Assembly: GCF_008764245.1 (NCBI RefSeq)
Contig: NZ_VTQV01000001.1
Coordinates: 177,093 to 238,711, forward strand
DNA from: Bacillus subtilis
GTDB taxonomy: Bacteria > Bacillota > Bacilli > Bacillales > Bacillaceae_C
Reading direction: 5' to 3'
Length of the DNA stretch: 61,619 nucleotides
Shown: positions 54,701 to 61,619 of the stretch, piece after piece
Numbering within the stretch: position 1 is the first letter of the stretch
Layout: each line of letters starts with the position of its first letter
Notes under the pieces: generated by a model
The model's database searches: none
Told to the model about the DNA's origin: nothing
What the model saw: only the letters and a program-made list of their open reading frames with translations
Program-made: the position numbers and the translations under genes

Positions 54701-55249
54701 ATCATTTGTGCCTACATGTTTTCCTTCCAAACCTTGAATAAATTTACTATACAAAAGTTCTAAATCATGTAATTTATCAGCAAGCACACGTGTCGAGGCT
54801 CCAAATGCTAAATCTGTTTTTTTCTCAGCCAGTTCCTCGGGTGTAATACAATAATGCTGAAATTCAGTCAACACTGTCTCAATTTGTTGAATAAATCCCG
54901 TTTTATCAGAAGCTTTTTTAAATAGCTTCAGTTCTTCTTTATGATCCTCAATAATTTTACGAATCAACATATTCATACCTGTGCTCGTAATCCGTTTCCG
55001 TCCCATTCCACCTGTTTCCTGTAGAACACGCCAGGCGAGCCTTGTTAGACTATACACTTGAGCACGGATCATCCCAGTAATACCCGACGTATTGATGAGC
55101 TGATATTCTGACAAAAAGGTCATTTGTTCCGGAACAATATACAAAATCGGATGACCATTTGGATCATTTTCCAATTTCTCTTTTATTTCATCTAAGAACA
55201 AGGTCGTTTTCCCTGTTCCTGAACGTCCAATCACGAATCGAAAAGACAT
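51740..55249 (-). CDS. addB: ATP-dependent helicase/deoxyribonuclease subunit B
   Basis: A 1169-residue partner of AddA. The N-terminal Walker A GRSGTGKTT (residues 8-16) belongs to the inactivated helicase part that recognises Chi. The nuclease core includes RVIDYKSSARALDLNE. The Fe-S cluster ligands are present: FHACPFSHF plus CQFCAFKPVCQF at the C-terminus. The length equals B. subtilis AddB within three residues. In B. subtilis sbcD and sbcC follow; here gerP does. Confidence 0.96.
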   Translation of the reverse strand: MSFRFVIGRSGTGKTTLFLDEIKEKLENDPNGHPILYIVPEQMTFLSEYQLINTSGITGMIRAQVYSLTRLAWRVLQETGGMGRKRITSTGMNMLIRKIIEDHKEELKLFKKASDKTGFIQQIETVLTEFQHYCITPEELAEKKTDLAFGASTRVLADKLHDLELLYSKFIQGLEGKHVGTNDYLDLLAESIKDSSYLKDAEIYIDGFHSFTPQEYRVIEELTNHCKRVSIALVLDRPFKYGTMPDDLYLFRTTGETYSRLFELMRSNHIQIEDDVFLYQCKRFEEESLQHLQSQFEKRPHQPFTESPAIELKIAANRRAEIEGVAREIRRLVMEKGFRYKDIAILLRNEHEYHEMLETVFYDYDIPFFLDQKRTMLNHPLIEFIRSALEVVSSQWRYEPVFRAVKTDLLFPLNENLSKLREKMDRLENYCLANGIKGEQWTNSQKWTYKRYVGLEMENVPQTEEERELEAELNASRELVVAPLQKLAKRLKKAQNGRELCEAVYLLLEELEIPRKLEVRSLEVEKLGRLHAAREHDQAWDMVIGLLDEFVEILGEEPLSMTKFISILEAGLEAAKFSLIPPAIDQVSVANMELSRLSNVKVAFIAGLNDGVLPTSFENDGVFSDEDRTSLEEKGIKLAPSGKDLALDEDFVAYRAFTISSKQLYVSYPLANEEGKALLPSPYLKRIQGLFPEMKTSYEVSEPIELDFEEQLSYIYHPTTAIAYLSRQLQMKKRNYPIADFWWDVYNFFVEHPTRKIKARHILSSLFSSNKARKLSGETSQALYGKEILASVSRMELFHACPFSHFSAHGLRLHERDIFRLEAPHIGDLFHAALKWIANEIKHQNVEWRHLNHSECIKLAKDAVHQLAPKLLNQILLSTNRYFYIKRKLEQIIARATFILGQHAQSSGFDPIGIELAFGPFKDLPPLTFTLKNGTKMQLQGRIDRVDKAEDENGLYLRVIDYKSSARALDLNEVLYGLSLQMLTYLDIVITHAPQLIGTEAIPAGVLYFHVHNPMVDSEQNLPEDQIEKEILKQFKMKGLLLGQADVVQLMDTSLSSGTSDLIPAGLKKDGHLTSRSSAASREDFDSLQQYVRKLYKDSGEQIMDGQVSISPYKLNDRTPCQFCAFKPVCQFDPSQEENDYRLIPKRSVNNALAMIKEAVYENDHSNKA

Positions 55250-55385
55250 CTATTCCAACTCCTTTTGTTATGGAGGGTATATTCATTTTCAATCATCTAT
55301 TATATCATAAAGAACATATATTCCTACCAAAAAAGTTACCTATACAAAGGTAACTTTTTCGATTATGTCTGTTTTTTTCTTATAC

Positions 55386-55576
55386 GTCTAGCTCCACCCA
55401 GCGACTAGCAAACTTTCGGTGCCTGCTTGCGTAAGTCAACAGGATGTTGGTCAGAACGGCGTTGCGACGTATAAGGATGTACTAGTGCAGACGAAGTGAC
55501 AGGACGGCGCGATTTTAGCCGTTCAACCTTATTAACCAAGTTTGTACGTCGTTAAACGGGCGCTTACGCTTTTGTT
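55386..55576 (-). repeat. Full-length repeat with 34-base insertion in hairpin A
   Basis: On the minus strand the left end AAAGCGTAAGCGCCCGTTTA, hairpin A broken by about 34 extra bases after GCGCCGTCCTG, hairpin B CCAAC-ATCCT-GTTGA, then GTTGACTTACG and the right end TGGAGCTAGAC. It lies between yhjE and addB, sense in the yhjE 3' side. Confidence 0.8.
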
Positions 55577-55603
55577 CCGATATTTATGTAACTTTCTCCG
55601 TTT

Positions 55604-56212
55604 TTATCCTCGCTCATGTACCTTCTCTTCAATTTTACTTTCAATTTGTTTTCCGATAAACCAAAGTATCGTAATAATTACTAACACAATAGCCGTCCGA
55701 ACAGGTTGTTTAATTAACGAGATTATATCATATCCGATGAAACTTAATGTGAAAATCATTACAGCTTTTCCAGCAAATACAGCTATCATATATTGATAAA
55801 TACTGATCTTTGAGATTCCCGCTACAATGTTCACAACAGCAGAAGGAGTGAATGGAAAACATAATAAGAGAAACAAGGGACCGAACCCTTTTTTCTCCAA
55901 CCAGTTTGTTAAACTTTGGAATTTTTTCCGCTTTAATAAAAAGTGAAATATGCGTGTATTTCCATATCTACGAACAAGCAGAAAAACGAGAAGTGCACCT
56001 ACCGAGGCCCCAATCCAGGAGTATAGAAAACCCCACCCAAGTCCAAAAGCATTTGCATTGGCTAATACAAAGAGAAACAAAGGTAAAAAGGGCAGAAAAG
56101 CCTCAAGCAATGGCAATAAAATTCCTGGTAGTGGTCCAAATGAACGATAGTGGTCAATCAAATCCGTAATATTTTCCAATGTGAACCAGTCTTTAAACGA
56201 ATGAAAGTCCAT
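55604..56212 (-). CDS. yhjE: VTT/TVP38-family membrane protein YhjE
   Basis: A 202-residue DedA/SNARE-associated (VTT) protein. There are hydrophobic helices at both ends of the domain, with the motif FFPFTPSAVVNIVAGIS-like core (CFPFTPSAVVNIVAGISKIS) and the re-entrant-loop block GPLPGILLPLLEAFLPFLP. Such proteins are linked to lipid scrambling. The gene context (near addB and yhjD) matches B. subtilis yhjE. GAGGAATAG lies upstream. Confidence 0.88.
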   Translation of the reverse strand: MDFHSFKDWFTLENITDLIDHYRSFGPLPGILLPLLEAFLPFLPLFLFVLANANAFGLGWGFLYSWIGASVGALLVFLLVRRYGNTRIFHFLLKRKKFQSLTNWLEKKGFGPLFLLLCFPFTPSAVVNIVAGISKISIYQYMIAVFAGKAVMIFTLSFIGYDIISLIKQPVRTAIVLVIITILWFIGKQIESKIEEKVHERG

Positions 56213-56436
56213 AATTTGCTATTCCTCGATCCATCATGCAAGATATTCTACTAAAAATTATATCATAAACAGATTTTCCTTTATCTATTTTTAGTATACC
56301 TTTCACAAATTCGGCTAAACTTTCTCTCTGCATTTTCATTAAAAAATCGTTCTCTTAAAAGTTATGAACCTTTGTTCCCGATCTTACAGGAAGTATGGTG
56401 GATGCAGAACCCACCATTTATCATTTCCATTTTCCT

Positions 56437-58449
56437 CTACCCTTGGATGGGAGATTTAGTTGGTGATAGATATTTTTCAAACCAATCCCGTATATATTCT
56501 AACCGTTTGATTCGGAAATCTGTTTTCCCACTCCGGGATAATTCATGATTGGATTCAGGAAAACGAATAAACCTTGTCTCTTTGCCATTCTTCTTCAACG
56601 CAATAAATAACTGTTCTCCTTGTTCAATCGGACAACGATAATCTTGTTCACTATGCAAAATTAATAGCGGAGTCTTAACATGCTTCACATATTTGAGAGG
56701 AGAATGTTTCCATAATTTTTCTATATCCTCTAAATCAGATAGTATTTGCCACTCAGTAAAATAATAACCTATATCACTAACACCGTAGAAACTAATCCAA
56801 TTACAAATCGACCTCTGCGTAACAGCCGCTTTAAAACGATCTGTATGCCCTACAATCCAATTGGTCATAAATCCACCATAACTACCACCCGTCACACCAA
56901 GTCGTTCTTGATCAATATACTCAAAGGAACGAAGGGAAAAATCGATAGCAGCCATTAAATCCTCATAATCTCCCCCACCATAATCTCCCCGCACAGCATT
57001 CACAAATTCTTGTCCATATCCATGGCTTCCCCGGGGGTTGACATATATCACAACATACCCTTCCCCTGCCAAGGTTTGAAATTCATGAAAATAGGTATTT
57101 CCATACATAGCATGAGGGCCACCATGAATTTCTAAAATAGTTGGATATTTTTTTCCTTCCTGAAAATAGACTGGTTTCATGATCCAACCTTGGACCTTCC
57201 AACCATCTTTTCCTTTAAATTCCATCATCTCAGGACAAGATAATTCTCTTGTGGCTAAAAACTCTTTATTTACTGTTGTTAACCGCTCCTTCTTTCCAGT
57301 TTGCAAATGCACATAATACAGATCACCCGGATCAGCTGGCGAGCTAATACATGCAAGGGCGGTATCGTTCTTAGAATTAAGGGAAAAACCATATACGTGT
57401 TCATCATCATTGAGTGCTGGATACATTTCGCCAGAAACGTTTCCAAAATAGATCAATGTATTTCCATGATCTGTTATTTGAAAATAAAAGCTTTGACTAT
57501 CATTCAACCACTGTACACGTGGAGATACGACGCCTTGCAGGAAATCGCCGACAATGAAATCGCCAACTGGTGCATCTAAAGCTTCAGTAAGGCAAACTTT
57601 TGTCTCTTTCTCTACATCATACAACCATAATTTTGCTTGAGTCGCATTTTCATATTCACGTTCGCTTCCTACATAAGCCAAATAACGGCTATTAGGTGAC
57701 CATGAAGTCTGAGAAAAACTGCCTCTTCCAGCTGTTAAGTTTTGGCTTTGTTTCGTTTCCAATTCCAGCAGAAAGATATCATTCACAAATGAAAAATCAG
57801 TGTCTTCTGCTACATCAGCTATATAGGATATGTATTTTCCATCTGGTGACCATGTTTCTAAATGACAATGGTAAGTTTTGTTTGTTAATTGTTCAACCTC
57901 ATTTTGCTCCAAATCCACGACAGCAATCTGGGTAATCAACTCTACATCAAGAAAGCCGCCCGAATCCGATTTATATTTCATTTTATCAACAATGAGTGGT
58001 TTCATGCTTTTTTCCTTTTTCTCTTTATCAGGGCGATCATGAATAGTCTCATCTTGTCCAATTTTCGTTGAAAAGGCTAATTTTTTCCCACATGGAGACC
58101 AAACTGGATTTGTTGCCCCATTTTTAGAAAAAGTAACTTGCCTCGCCTCTCCGCCATGTTTAGATATAATGTAAATTTGCGATTGACCATCACGTGAAGA
58201 AACAAAAGCAATCTGGTTTCCGTCAGGAGACCAAACAGGTGACGAAGTTTTCCCTTGACTAAAAGTCCATTGTAGCGGTTTCTTTTCGTCTAAATGCATG
58301 TAAAAAAGATTAGAGATATAATCATCTGTTTCCTTATCTATATGAGTCTCAATATAGACCAGTTCTTCTCCATTTGGTGATAATTGTGGGTCTGCCACTG
58401 TTTTCAATTCATATAAATCGTTTGGCTTGATTCCTTGCTTTCTTTCCAT
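56437..58449 (-). CDS. yuxL: S9 prolyl-oligopeptidase family peptidase (YuxL-like)
   Basis: A 670-residue enzyme. An N-terminal beta-propeller of TolB-like repeats (TSSPVWSPDGNQIAFVSSRD, about residues 10-390) precedes a C-terminal alpha/beta hydrolase domain. The nucleophile is GGSYGG; the acid is in HSEQDYRCP and the His in ESNHELSR. It removes acylated or Pro-containing N-terminal peptides. ATG at 58449 (AAGGAGAG upstream) is preferred over the GTG three codons earlier. In B. subtilis the family is at another place. Confidence 0.92.
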   Translation of the reverse strand: MERKQGIKPNDLYELKTVADPQLSPNGEELVYIETHIDKETDDYISNLFYMHLDEKKPLQWTFSQGKTSSPVWSPDGNQIAFVSSRDGQSQIYIISKHGGEARQVTFSKNGATNPVWSPCGKKLAFSTKIGQDETIHDRPDKEKKEKSMKPLIVDKMKYKSDSGGFLDVELITQIAVVDLEQNEVEQLTNKTYHCHLETWSPDGKYISYIADVAEDTDFSFVNDIFLLELETKQSQNLTAGRGSFSQTSWSPNSRYLAYVGSEREYENATQAKLWLYDVEKETKVCLTEALDAPVGDFIVGDFLQGVVSPRVQWLNDSQSFYFQITDHGNTLIYFGNVSGEMYPALNDDEHVYGFSLNSKNDTALACISSPADPGDLYYVHLQTGKKERLTTVNKEFLATRELSCPEMMEFKGKDGWKVQGWIMKPVYFQEGKKYPTILEIHGGPHAMYGNTYFHEFQTLAGEGYVVIYVNPRGSHGYGQEFVNAVRGDYGGGDYEDLMAAIDFSLRSFEYIDQERLGVTGGSYGGFMTNWIVGHTDRFKAAVTQRSICNWISFYGVSDIGYYFTEWQILSDLEDIEKLWKHSPLKYVKHVKTPLLILHSEQDYRCPIEQGEQLFIALKKNGKETRFIRFPESNHELSRSGKTDFRIKRLEYIRDWFEKYLSPTKSPIQG

Positions 58450-58479
58450 CCAACTCACTCTCCTTGGGTATTATTAGGG

Positions 58480-58542
58480 ATCAAAGGCTAATTTCGCGCC
58501 GTCCTAGCGCAACGCTATTGTGATCAACGTCCTGTTGAGTCT
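58480..58542 (+). repeat. Repeat core with covarying hairpin B
   Basis: Hairpin A is GCGCC-GTCCT-AGCGC (one mismatched inner pair). Hairpin B is TCAAC-GTCCT-GTTGA, where the outer C:G pair of the other copies has become T:A. The ends of the full repeat are absent. Confidence 0.8.
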
Positions 58543-58641
58543 CTCCCTCTTATCTTTTTCCATAATTTGTTACTTGTCAAATGATTTATGGCTGTGTAAA
58601 ATAAATCAGAACAAACGTTCCTGAAAAGGAGGTTGGATATT

Positions 58642-59001
58642 ATGTCAAGAATTCCAACAAACGATTTAGAGGTCATTGAGCAGGCCATTTATTTGCCTAT
58701 TTTACTGAAGATTCTACAACGTGATTTACAATTAATTGAAAAAACACCTTTTAAACTAGGAAATCCATACATAAAACTTATCGAAGAAACGATCGCAACG
58801 ATTCAAAAAGATTTATCCAAGGTAAAATATTATATGAGCCACCACGGAATCAAAGTTCAACGTTTAAAATCGGATGAAGCCTTTACAATGTATTGCTTTT
58901 TTTATAAGGGCTATGAAGAATTGCATAATTACTTCAATCCGAAGTTACGGCATAAGACTGAGGAATTGATGGAGTTTTATATAAGAAAGAAGAAAATATA
59001 G
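58642..59001 (+). CDS. yhjD: YhjD-like protein of unknown function
   Basis: A 119-residue helical, cytoplasmic protein. The start MSRIPTNDLEVIEQAIYLPI and the C-terminal ELHNYFNPKLRHKTEELMEF resemble B. subtilis YhjD as I remember it; yhjD and yhjE are close in that genome too. ATG at 58642 is chosen because AAGGAGGTT is then at good spacing. Confidence 0.6.
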   Translation: MSRIPTNDLEVIEQAIYLPILLKILQRDLQLIEKTPFKLGNPYIKLIEETIATIQKDLSKVKYYMSHHGIKVQRLKSDEAFTMYCFFYKGYEELHNYFNPKLRHKTEELMEFYIRKKKI

Positions 59002-59031
59002 AGATGCATTTTCAGCTAATCGCGATGATTC

Positions 59032-59083
59032 AACCCAATTAACCCGCTAGGAGCGGATCAATTGGGTTAAGTTATTTTTTTGG
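59032..59083 (+). terminator. Terminator of yhjD
   Basis: AACCCAATT and CCGCT arms pair with AGCGG and AATTGGGTT, followed by a TTATTTTTTT run. Confidence 0.88.
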
Positions 59084-59105
59084 AAACCTTGACTAAATCT
59101 CTTAA

Positions 59106-59660
59106 TTATTTATATGGCCTATACGGCCCTCTTTCTTCAGATGCCTTCATAAAATATGATTGCTTAAACATATTATACATCTCAATCCGTTGAACACTTT
59201 TCTCATATTCAATTCTAAGCATGGCTGTTCGCGACATTTGGGTTCCAAAGGGAACAGACGAAATCGAAACGGTATATTCACGATTATTTAGAAACTTCAC
59301 AACAGTCGTGGCCTTAACGTTTCCCTTTCGAAAGGACTTTACTTGATCATGGGCAATCCACGCACAAAATTCATGTTGAGGTGACTTAGTTGGAAAAAAA
59401 TAAATGGGTGTATGCGATTCTAAGAGGATAGGTGCTTTGTGGGTAATATTAATTAATTGTCTTGTGCCATTACGACGCCCTTCGTAATCGCATCCATAAT
59501 ATCCACAATTTCTTTTAATAATGCTGAGTGGTGACTCTGCCGAATAATAAAGCTCATCCACTTCAATTATTTCAGTTATGCTTTTTCCTTCCCTTTCAAT
59601 CGGTCTAATCATTAGGGTAAAAGGATTGATCAAATATTCTTCAATTAGTTCTTTATTCAC
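59106..59660 (-). CDS. comK: Competence transcription factor ComK
   Basis: A 184-residue ComK, the master activator of competence genes; it binds paired AAAA-N5-TTTT boxes in the minor groove. The central SIIKRNCGYYGCDYEGRRNG and HEFCAWIAHDQVKSFRKGNV blocks are conserved. The C-terminus is somewhat shorter than in B. subtilis (192), where the tail region carries the MecA-binding part. The start is GTG at 59660 behind AGGAGGA. Its own antagonist MecA is at 26481. Confidence 0.95.
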   Translation of the reverse strand: MNKELIEEYLINPFTLMIRPIEREGKSITEIIEVDELYYSAESPLSIIKRNCGYYGCDYEGRRNGTRQLINITHKAPILLESHTPIYFFPTKSPQHEFCAWIAHDQVKSFRKGNVKATTVVKFLNNREYTVSISSVPFGTQMSRTAMLRIEYEKSVQRIEMYNMFKQSYFMKASEERGPYRPYK

Positions 59661-59736
59661 ATTTTTCTCCTCCTACATATAGTTCTATATTCACAGAACA
59701 GTATATCTTAAGATTCATATAATGTCAAAATAATCC

Positions 59737-59749
59737 AAATGTAAATTTT
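59737..59749 (-). promoter_or_regulatory. Candidate ComK box in the comK promoter
   Basis: AAATGTAAATTTT is an AAAA-N5-TTTT half-site with one mismatch. Autoregulation of comK would need a second box; the A/T-rich sequence near 59765-59790 holds only degenerate matches. Confidence 0.4.
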
Positions 59750-59838
59750 AAAAAATCACATTGGAAAATTCCAATTATTCAATTGATTTTTTCCCGTTTA
59801 TTCGGTATAATTAAAAAAAGTGTCAGAGGTGATCAGCA

Positions 59839-60066
59839 ATGGAAAAAAGAAAATCTTACCAAGAGCTGCTAAAAGAATATACAATGACACAAAACAAAAA
59901 TAATACTCAAGAAATGCAATGGTATGTTGAATTTATTTTAAATGATCTCTTGCAGCAGAGAAAAGAACGGGAACTTCGGATAGCTATCGACCATGCACTT
60001 GATCAGAATGACCGTAATGCTTTTAAAAAATTATCAAAAGAGTTAAAAGATCTTATTGGATATTGA
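59839..60066 (+). CDS. IDEAL-domain protein, YhzC type
   Basis: A 75-residue protein with an IDEAL domain (residues 28-70: YVEFILNDLLQQRKERELRI and AIDHALDQND). The family is short, helical and of unknown function; in B. subtilis a similar gene (yhzC) lies by comK. The ribosome-binding site is AGAGGTGAT. A terminator follows. Confidence 0.85.
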   Translation: MEKRKSYQELLKEYTMTQNKNNTQEMQWYVEFILNDLLQQRKERELRIAIDHALDQNDRNAFKKLSKELKDLIGY

Positions 60067-60090
60067 ATCCCCTTACAAGGGGATTTTTTG
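60064..60090 (+). terminator. Terminator of the IDEAL-domain gene
   Basis: AATCCCCTT-AC-AAGGGGATTTTTT, starting inside the stop codon region. Confidence 0.9.
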
Positions 60091-60141
60091 TTGTATAAAG
60101 CAAGGAGAAGAAAAACATGTTTTCTTCTCCTCACCCTATTC

Positions 60142-61404
60142 TTACTTATTAAGTTCATATTCATCAATCTTTTTGATACGTTCCAGCATCGTAGGGTGCC
60201 CATAACGGAATATTTTCACCAAATACGGAGGATTGACTTGACTAAGTCCTGCTTTTGTCAAACTTTGGAATGATTCGATCCCAGCCTCCTTATCCTGGGT
60301 CATTTCAATCGCATAGGTATCTGCCCTCGACTCTTGGTAACGGGAAACCATATTCGTTAGCGGGCTAGCCGCAAACAATAGAACAGATGTGATCAATAGA
60401 AAAGCAGGTAAGGAACTCAAGCTGCTCATTTTTTCCACTTTCCACTCTTTTCCTCGTCTTGCTAGCCAACGCTCCATTAGTTTTGCTGTAAGCCAAAGTC
60501 CTACTAGCGATAAGAGAATATAGCCGGCCATGCCAATATAGATATGCTTCTCAACATAATGCCCCATCTCATGTGCCATGATAAACAGAATTTCTTCCTC
60601 ACTTAATCGTTCAAGTGTCGTATCCCAGAGAACAATCCGTGAATTGGAGCCTATCCCATTCACATAGGCATTCAACGAGTTTGTTTTAGTAGACATATCT
60701 ACCTCATAGACATGTTCAGCTGGAATATTCGCTTTATCCGCCATCTCGAGAATCTTTGCTTCAAGTTCTTTATCCTTCAAAGGATAAAAATCATTATATA
60801 ACGGATCAATCACAACAGGCTGGATGAACATCATGAAAATGGAGAAGGGAATCATCAGTCCCCAAGCTGCAAGCCACCATCGTTTCGGGAATTTTTTTAT
60901 TAAAAAATATAAAACGGTAATCACAACAAACATTGTTCCGTAACTCACCCAAAAATCAATCAACTTATCTTTCATCCACCCCGAGAAAGTCTGTGTTGAG
61001 ATCTGGTACGATTTCGATATGGTAAAGGATAAATAACTTAAAGGGAACATAATAATAAAAGAAGTTAGAGACAACCAAAATAAATAAATGGCTGATCGAA
61101 TGACATAGAACTTAGATGTATGGTTTGCCCATCTTTCAAATGTAGCTGATACACCAAAAATCAAAATCAAGAAATAAAATAACCATTCATAAGGCGTCGC
61201 TAAGAAAAAAAGCAAATTGCGGATTCTAGAATAATCTTCACTTAGCATTAGTTCTCGACCATTTAGAAAAGTTGCCGGATCAACCGCTGTTCCACGCAAC
61301 GCTTCTGGGACCGCGGTATTCGCGAAGAAAAACAAATAAGCATACATCGCTATTCCAAATAAAAGATACAACACAATGGCACGAAAAGCCCATTTACGAA
61401 TCAT
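60142..61404 (-). CDS. yhfN: Ste24-like M48 membrane metalloprotease YhfN
   Basis: A 420-residue CAAX prenyl-protease-like enzyme. The zinc site is MAHEMGHYVE (HExxH), with the third ligand in YQESRADTYAIE. There are about seven transmembrane helices. KTNSLNAYVNGIGSNSRIVL is the substrate-groove block. B. subtilis YhfN, near comK, is of similar length (about 426). The ribosome-binding site is GGGGGGAGA. It probably degrades or trims membrane proteins. Confidence 0.93.
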   Translation of the reverse strand: MIRKWAFRAIVLYLLFGIAMYAYLFFFANTAVPEALRGTAVDPATFLNGRELMLSEDYSRIRNLLFFLATPYEWLFYFLILIFGVSATFERWANHTSKFYVIRSAIYLFWLSLTSFIIMFPLSYLSFTISKSYQISTQTFSGWMKDKLIDFWVSYGTMFVVITVLYFLIKKFPKRWWLAAWGLMIPFSIFMMFIQPVVIDPLYNDFYPLKDKELEAKILEMADKANIPAEHVYEVDMSTKTNSLNAYVNGIGSNSRIVLWDTTLERLSEEEILFIMAHEMGHYVEKHIYIGMAGYILLSLVGLWLTAKLMERWLARRGKEWKVEKMSSLSSLPAFLLITSVLLFAASPLTNMVSRYQESRADTYAIEMTQDKEAGIESFQSLTKAGLSQVNPPYLVKIFRYGHPTMLERIKKIDEYELNK

Positions 61405-61496
61405 AATCTCCCCCCTTGTCCATCTCTCGTATTGTCAAAAAATCTATAGTAAAAAGTTAATCCATCCTTGACTTAAAAGGGTTTATAAATAAAAAA

Positions 61497-61569
61497 CTTG
61501 CCACCCCCTAAATTCTGAGGATAATTGAGGTTACCAGACCACCAACATCCCAGAATAGGAAGTGACAAG
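61497..61569 (+). promoter_or_regulatory. Hairpin hiding the ribosome-binding site of an insertion-sequence-like ORF
   Basis: CTTGCCACCCCCTAAATTCTG (61497-61517, given as arm) pairs with CAGAATAGGAAGTGACAAG (61551-61569) with a few mismatches. The AGGAAGTGA ribosome-binding site of the following ORF is inside the second arm. Confidence 0.55.
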
Positions 61570-61619
61570 TTGTACCCTCAATTATTAACTTATTTACTCG
61601 AATTTATCAAGTTTCAAGA
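61570..61619 (+). mobile_element. Start of a putative insertion-sequence transposase, cut by the window edge
   Basis: TTG opens a frame reading YPQLLTYLLEFIKFQ to the window end. The start style and the N-terminus look like a transposase leader region of a Bacillus insertion sequence, and the upstream sequence is not typical promoter DNA. Only 16 codons are visible, so the family cannot be named. Confidence 0.35.

Overview
The window is a stretch of chromosome from a low-GC, endospore-forming, naturally competent-type member of the Bacillaceae. Gene content and order closely follow Bacillus subtilis (the yjcH-yjcG-yjcF, spoVIF, cotO-fabI-yjbQ-prpE-yjbO-nadF-yjbM-yjbK-yjbI-spxH-pepF-coiA-mecA-spx, trpS-yjbA-yjaZ-fabF-fabH and gerP-addAB-yhjE-comK-yhfN neighbourhoods). 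It is not B. subtilis itself: clpB is present, appDFABC and the TerC-type yjbE are absent, and segments that lie apart in B. subtilis are joined here. I saw no rRNA, tRNA, CRISPR array or prophage.

Layout. 1-1.3 kb: a truncated coiled-coil gene and an unrecognised overlapping gene pair. 1.4-4.6 kb: glnQHMP, a polar amino-acid ABC importer. 4.7-6.5 kb: yjcH-yjcG-yjcF. 6.5-12 kb: a sporulation block with spoVIF, a YjcZ-type miniprotein, a second-type spoVA cluster (YhcN-like lipoprotein, SpoVAC, SpoVAD, SpoVAEb), yjcA, a CotY/CotZ protein and CotO. 12-19.7 kb: fabI with a FapR operator, a CPA2 antiporter, mgtE, prpE, yjbO, nadK and the small alarmone synthetase relQ. 20-28 kb: CYTH protein, lytic transglycosylase, globin, then stress and competence control (spxH, pepF, coiA, mecA, spx). 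28.5-36.4 kb: a GH-like exported protein, trpS, yjbA, yjaZ, fabF and fabH (second FapR operator), yjaV. 36.6-42.6 kb: yjzD, clpB, yitW, yitV, degV and yajQ types. 42.7-48 kb: a membrane-anchored amylase homologue that has lost its catalytic residues, yisL, a DUF418 protein, and the complete gerPABCDEF operon behind a good sigma-K promoter. 48-61.4 kb: addA-addB, yhjE, an S9 peptidase, yhjD, comK, an IDEAL-domain gene and the Ste24-like protease yhfN. The right edge enters what looks like an insertion sequence.

How the genes work together. Three themes recur. (1) Spore building and germination: coat assembly (CotO, CotY/Z), DPA uptake (SpoVA), and germinant access through the coat (GerP). (2) The Spx/ComK control network: Spx is degraded through SpxH-ClpXP and ComK through MecA-ClpCP; substrate, adaptor and downstream players (CoiA, AddAB) are all here. 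(3) Fatty-acid initiation and elongation (FabH, FabF, FabI) under apparent FapR control.

The least explained part of the window is a family of intergenic repeats (at least seven copies or fragments). Their core is two adjacent hairpins that share the same five-base loop, GTCCT, with one compensatory base-pair change between copies. Other points of interest are the pseudo-amylase, strong ribosome-binding sites that precede ATA or ATT rather than a usual start codon, terminators that swallow stop codons, and an insertion-sequence leader hairpin that hides its own ribosome-binding site.
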